Assembly: GCA_039584255.1 (NCBI GenBank)
Contig: JBDGYE010000021.1
Span: 1-32,035 of the forward strand
DNA length: 32,035 nt
Direction: 5' to 3'
Origin: JBDGYE01 sp039584255
Lineage (GTDB): Bacteria; Gemmatimonadota; Gemmatimonadetes; Palauibacterales; Palauibacteraceae
The number at the start of each line of letters is the position of its first letter. Position 1 is the first letter of the stretch. The notes beneath the pieces were generated by a model, which was not told where the DNA came from, made no database searches, and saw nothing but the letters and a program-made list of their open reading frames with translations. The position numbers and the translations under genes are program-made. Shown here piece by piece: positions 28,824 to 32,035 of this stretch.

Positions 28824-30512
28824 ATGAGCGGCTCATCTCAGTCAAGACGGTCCCGCGGCACCCCCACGCCGGGGGTCGCCATATTCACGACCGCTCCGCG
28901 CCGCGGTCTGCCTCCCGACATCCTGCGAGAGGCATCGCGGAGGCTCGGGCATGCGGCGCTGCTCTACTCCGCCGTCTACTTCCTGGCCTACTTCGGAGCG
29001 CACCTGCTCAGTCCGGGCGGATGGGAGCTCTTCGGCGACTTCCGTTCGGCTGTCGCGATCGTCGCTGTCGTGGCGGGAATCGCCGTTTACGCCCTTACGC
29101 GATACGGGAACCTCGGCCCGGAACAGGTACTGGACTTCGGGCTGTTGTTCGAGGTCGCCGGAGCCTTCGGCATCGCCGTGGTCAACGTCTGGGGTGCGTA
29201 CTCCGGGGCCGGCCAGTTCGACGCGTGGCTTGGTGACGTCTACGGCTTCCGGGCCATCGTCGGCATTCCCTGGGAATGCGCGTGGATCATTATCTTCCCG
29301 CTGGTTGCGCCGAACACGCCGGGCAAGATCCTGCTGGCCTCGCTGGCCGCGGCGTCCATGGGACCGCTCGCGTTCGTCCTCTCCAAGTCGGTGGGCGCGA
29401 CCAGCCCCGACGTTCCGATGAGCTCGATTCTGGCCTACTACGCCACCTCCACCTACCTGTGCGCGGGCATCGCGTTCGTTATCTCCCGCGGCTTCTACCG
29501 CTTCGGGAGGCGGCTGCAGAAAGCGCAGGAGGTAGGCAGCTACAGGATCTCGGGACGGCTCGGCGCCGGCGGCATGGGCGAGGTCTGGAGAGCGGAGCAC
29601 CGCATGCTGGCCCGGCCGGCAGCGATTAAGCTCATCCGGCCGGAGGCACTGGGCGTCGACGAGGCCAATCGCCGCACCGTCATTCGGCGTTTCGAGCGCG
29701 AGGCCCGTTCCACGGCCGCCCTCCGATCCAAGCACACGATCGAGCTGTACGACTTCGGGGTGACGGAGGAGGGCGCGTTCTATTACGTGATGGAGCTGCT
29801 GGACGGGCTGAGCCTAAAGGACCTGGTGGCGAAGTTCGGGCCGGTTCCGGCGGGTCGCGCCGTCCACGTGCTGCGCCAGGTCTGCCACTCGCTGGGCGAG
29901 GCACACTCCCGAGGCATGATCCACCGCGACATCAAGCCGGCCAACATCTTCGCCTGCCGACTGGGCCCGGACGTGGACTTCGTGAAGGTGCTCGACTTCG
30001 GTCTGGTGAAGGCATCGGAAGCCGAGGGGCCGGGGGCGACGGAGCTGACGGCCGAGGGAGTGGTGGCGGGGACCCCGGCCTTCATGGCGCCCGAGATGGC
30101 CGCGGGTCCCGCTGTCGACAGCCGGGCCGACATCTATGCCCTCGGTTGCGTCGGCTACTGGCTGCTGACCGGACAGCCGGTGTTCGAGGCGGACACGCCC
30201 CTGACCACGGTTCTCCAGCACGTGCAGGCCACGCCCGTCCCCCCGTCCTCGCGCACCGAGATCGAGATTCCGCCGACCCTCGAGGAGCTCATCCTCACCT
30301 GCCTCGAGAAGGATCCAGCCAGCCGTCCTGCCGACGCCGAGGAGCTGGATCGGCGGCTCGAAGCAACGGGTCTGGCGCTGGAATGGGGCCCGGATCGTGC
30401 GCGGGAGTGGTGGCAGCTTCACATGGTAGAGCCGTCCGGTGACAGCGAATCGGGCGTTTCCGAGGCCCACGCTTCCCCGGCCGACGTTTCCCCGGCGCGT
30501 CCCTCCCAGTAG
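28824..30512 (+). CDS. Membrane-anchored Ser/Thr protein kinase (N-terminal multi-pass domain)
   Basis: The 562-residue protein begins with six or so membrane helices (about 42-232), for example HAALLYSAVYFLAYFGAHLL, AVAIVAVVAGIAVYAL, GIPWECAWIIIFPLVAP and SSILAYYATSTYLCAGIAFV. A Hanks-type kinase follows: GAGGMGEV (247-254), AAIKLI, HRDIKPAN (from 367, Asp369), DFG (391-393), GTPAFMAPEMAAG and RADIYALGCVGYWLL. A Pro/Ser/Glu-rich tail ends the protein. The kinase faces the cytoplasm and the membrane domain is probably the sensor; the sensor family is unknown. ATG 28824 follows GGAAGG. It is unlike the kinase at 5930, which has its sensor at the C-terminus. Confidence 0.94.
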   Translation: MSGSSQSRRSRGTPTPGVAIFTTAPRRGLPPDILREASRRLGHAALLYSAVYFLAYFGAHLLSPGGWELFGDFRSAVAIVAVVAGIAVYALTRYGNLGPEQVLDFGLLFEVAGAFGIAVVNVWGAYSGAGQFDAWLGDVYGFRAIVGIPWECAWIIIFPLVAPNTPGKILLASLAAASMGPLAFVLSKSVGATSPDVPMSSILAYYATSTYLCAGIAFVISRGFYRFGRRLQKAQEVGSYRISGRLGAGGMGEVWRAEHRMLARPAAIKLIRPEALGVDEANRRTVIRRFEREARSTAALRSKHTIELYDFGVTEEGAFYYVMELLDGLSLKDLVAKFGPVPAGRAVHVLRQVCHSLGEAHSRGMIHRDIKPANIFACRLGPDVDFVKVLDFGLVKASEAEGPGATELTAEGVVAGTPAFMAPEMAAGPAVDSRADIYALGCVGYWLLTGQPVFEADTPLTTVLQHVQATPVPPSSRTEIEIPPTLEELILTCLEKDPASRPADAEELDRRLEATGLALEWGPDRAREWWQLHMVEPSGDSESGVSEAHASPADVSPARPSQ

Positions 30513-30579
30513 AATCCGCCGTTCTCCGGCACGGCCGGGAACGCTCCCTAAGAGCCGAGGGTTTGACGAGTATGGAGTC

Positions 30580-32035
30580 ATGAGCCAGCGCACGTCCCCA
30601 CCGAAAGAAACGGCGGCCGGCACAAGCACGGGCCCCGCCGAGGGCGGTCCTCCCCGCGAAGTCCGCGACTCCGTCGTGGTCCGCTTCGCGGGCGATTCGG
30701 GCGATGGCATGCAGCTGGCGGGCACCCAGTTCACCATGGAGACGGCCCTGGCCGGCAGCGACCTGGCTACGTTCCCGGACTACCCGGCCGAAATCCGGGC
30801 ACCAGCAGGAACGACGTACGGCGTGTCGTCCTTCCAGATCCACTTCGGGGCCGTGGACGTGAAGACGGCCGGTGACGAGCTCGACGTTCTCGTCGCCCTG
30901 AACCCCGCCGCCCTCAAGGTGAACATCTCCGACCTGCGGATCGGCGGGACGATCGTGGTCGACACGGGCTCGTTCAGCTCCCGCAACCTGTCGAAGGCGG
31001 ACTACGAGACGAGTCCGCTCGAGGACAACAGCCTCGCCCCGTACCAGGTCATCCCGATCGACGTCGGCGAGCTGACGAAGAACGCGGTCGCCGACTTCGG
31101 CCTGTCCGCCAAAGACGCGGCCCGCAGCCGGAACATGTGGGCGCTGGGCCTAACGCTGTGGATGTTCGAGCGCGACAAGCAGGCCACGGTGGAGTGGCTG
31201 AGAAATAAGTTCGCCGGCAAGCAAGGGGTGGCGGACGCGAACATCGCGGCGCTCAGCGCTGGGCACGCCTTCGGTGAGACCGTCGAGATGCCCACCAAGA
31301 TCCCGGGCTACACGGTCTCGAAGGCAGAGCTGGAGCCCGGCCTTTATCGGACGGTGAGCGGCACCGAGGCACTGGCGTGGGGTCTGGCTTCGGGCCTCAA
31401 GTCCTCGGGCCTGAGCCGAATGGTCTTCGCTTCCTACCCGATCACGCCGGCTTCTCCGCTTCTGCACACGCTGGCGCGGATGAAGGAGCTGGGCGTCGTC
31501 ACCTTTCAGGCGGAGGACGAGATCGCCGCGGCCTGCGCCGCCATAGGCGCCTCCTACGCCGGCTCCCTGGGGGTCACATCCAGCTCCGGACCTGGAATCG
31601 CCCTGAAGACCGAGGCGATCGGGCTCGCCGTGGCGACCGAGCTACCTCTGGTCGTGGTGAACTCGCAGAGGGCAGGGCCGTCCACCGGGATGCCCACCAA
31701 GACCGAGCAGGCGGATCTCTTTCAGGCCGTCTACGGACGCAACTCCGATACGCCCCTGCCGGTACTGGCGCCTGCCACACCGGCCGACTGCTTCGATATG
31801 GCTCGGGAGGCAGTGCGAATCGCCACCCGGTACATGACGCCGGTCTTCCTGCTCTCGGACGCGTACCTGGCGAGCGCCGCCGAGCCGTGGCACATCCCGG
31901 ACCTCACCGAGCTCGACGATTTCCCGATCTCGTTCCACACGGACGGAGATAGCTTCCAGCCTTTCGCCCGCGATCCGGAGACGCTGTCCCGGCCGTGGGC
32001 CGTGCCCGGAACGCCCGGGCTCGAGCACCGCATCG
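30580..32035 (+). CDS. 2-oxoacid:acceptor oxidoreductase, fused gamma/alpha subunit (partial)
   Basis: The frame is open from ATG 30580 to the right edge (485 codons, no stop). The N-terminal part (about 28-210) is the gamma domain (VVVRFAGDSGDGMQLAGTQF, YPAEIRAPAGTTYGVSSFQI). The alpha domain follows from about 255 (GTEALAWGLASG), with the signature FASYPITPASPLLHTLARM, then FQAEDEIAAACAAIGASYAG and TSSSGPGIALKTEAIGLAVA. This gamma-alpha fusion is typical of KorA-type enzymes that oxidise 2-oxoglutarate or other 2-oxoacids with ferredoxin; the beta subunit gene should lie beyond the window. A Pro/Ala-rich N-terminal extension of about 25 residues precedes the core. GGAG (30574-30577) is close to the start. 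Confidence 0.93.
   Translation, partial: MSQRTSPPKETAAGTSTGPAEGGPPREVRDSVVVRFAGDSGDGMQLAGTQFTMETALAGSDLATFPDYPAEIRAPAGTTYGVSSFQIHFGAVDVKTAGDELDVLVALNPAALKVNISDLRIGGTIVVDTGSFSSRNLSKADYETSPLEDNSLAPYQVIPIDVGELTKNAVADFGLSAKDAARSRNMWALGLTLWMFERDKQATVEWLRNKFAGKQGVADANIAALSAGHAFGETVEMPTKIPGYTVSKAELEPGLYRTVSGTEALAWGLASGLKSSGLSRMVFASYPITPASPLLHTLARMKELGVVTFQAEDEIAAACAAIGASYAGSLGVTSSSGPGIALKTEAIGLAVATELPLVVVNSQRAGPSTGMPTKTEQADLFQAVYGRNSDTPLPVLAPATPADCFDMAREAVRIATRYMTPVFLLSDAYLASAAEPWHIPDLTELDDFPISFHTDGDSFQPFARDPETLSRPWAVPGTPGLEHRI

Noticed and set aside
1..32035. CRISPR array or complete insertion sequence
   Set aside because: No regularly spaced identical repeats with unique spacers, no cas genes and no transposase frame are visible.

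Overview
The window is GC-rich bacterial DNA with 36 protein genes I can support, no complete RNA gene, no CRISPR array and no complete insertion sequence. Several traits suggest Gemmatimonadota or a relative: a soluble-type Ser/Thr kinase fused to a TolB/FlgO-like domain and TPRs, many small secreted SnoaL/DUF4440-like and lipoprotein genes, DUF4153, DUF1059 and DUF1707 proteins, and recurring TATATT-type -10 boxes. This assignment is inference only.

The two halves differ. Positions 1-16,450 are a mosaic of mostly single, unrelated genes: a ComEC-like tail, beta-carbonic anhydrase, a metzincin-like lipoprotein, a small membrane protein, SnoaL-like proteins, DUF1707, a TPR kinase, a ribbon-helix-helix (RHH) regulator, an HU-like protein, a cold-shock protein with an acidic tail, tiny orphans, an arginase-family protein, DUF427, lipoproteins and a tandem universal stress protein. 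This half is punctuated by 14 full or partial copies of one intergenic element, called repeat A. It is a GCGCCCGG/CCGGGCGC hairpin followed by a conserved GC-rich tail (core TTGCTCGCACGGCGG), and in several copies a TATNNT box sits at a fixed distance. All copies lie on the + strand whatever the direction of the neighbouring genes. A second element, repeat B, of about 155 bp occurs twice (4335-4488 and 11205-11359). At 5540-5581 lies the 3' half of a tRNA-Lys(UUU) gene, a likely integrase attachment-site scar, flanked by short direct repeats with a 12-bp period.

Positions 16,550-32,035 contain no copy of repeat A and look like ordinary chromosome. They carry an autoregulated-looking RHH/nucleotidyltransferase toxin-antitoxin pair, DUF1059, a DUF4153 membrane protein with a probable leaderless mRNA, a tightly linked unknown gene and an outer-membrane barrel, then an orphan GroES-like gene divergent from a nucleoside phosphorylase plus TRZ/ATZ-type deaminase pair. 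After these come a small membrane protein, a DinB-like protein, glutaminyl-tRNA synthetase, a cyclase-family hydrolase, a dienelactone hydrolase lipoprotein, a membrane-anchored Ser/Thr kinase, and the 5' part of a 2-oxoacid:acceptor oxidoreductase alpha subunit gene that runs off the end.

The most interesting feature is the one-directional repeat A array. It looks like a cassette array but lacks canonical integron attC motifs, and it may act as combined terminator and promoter punctuation.
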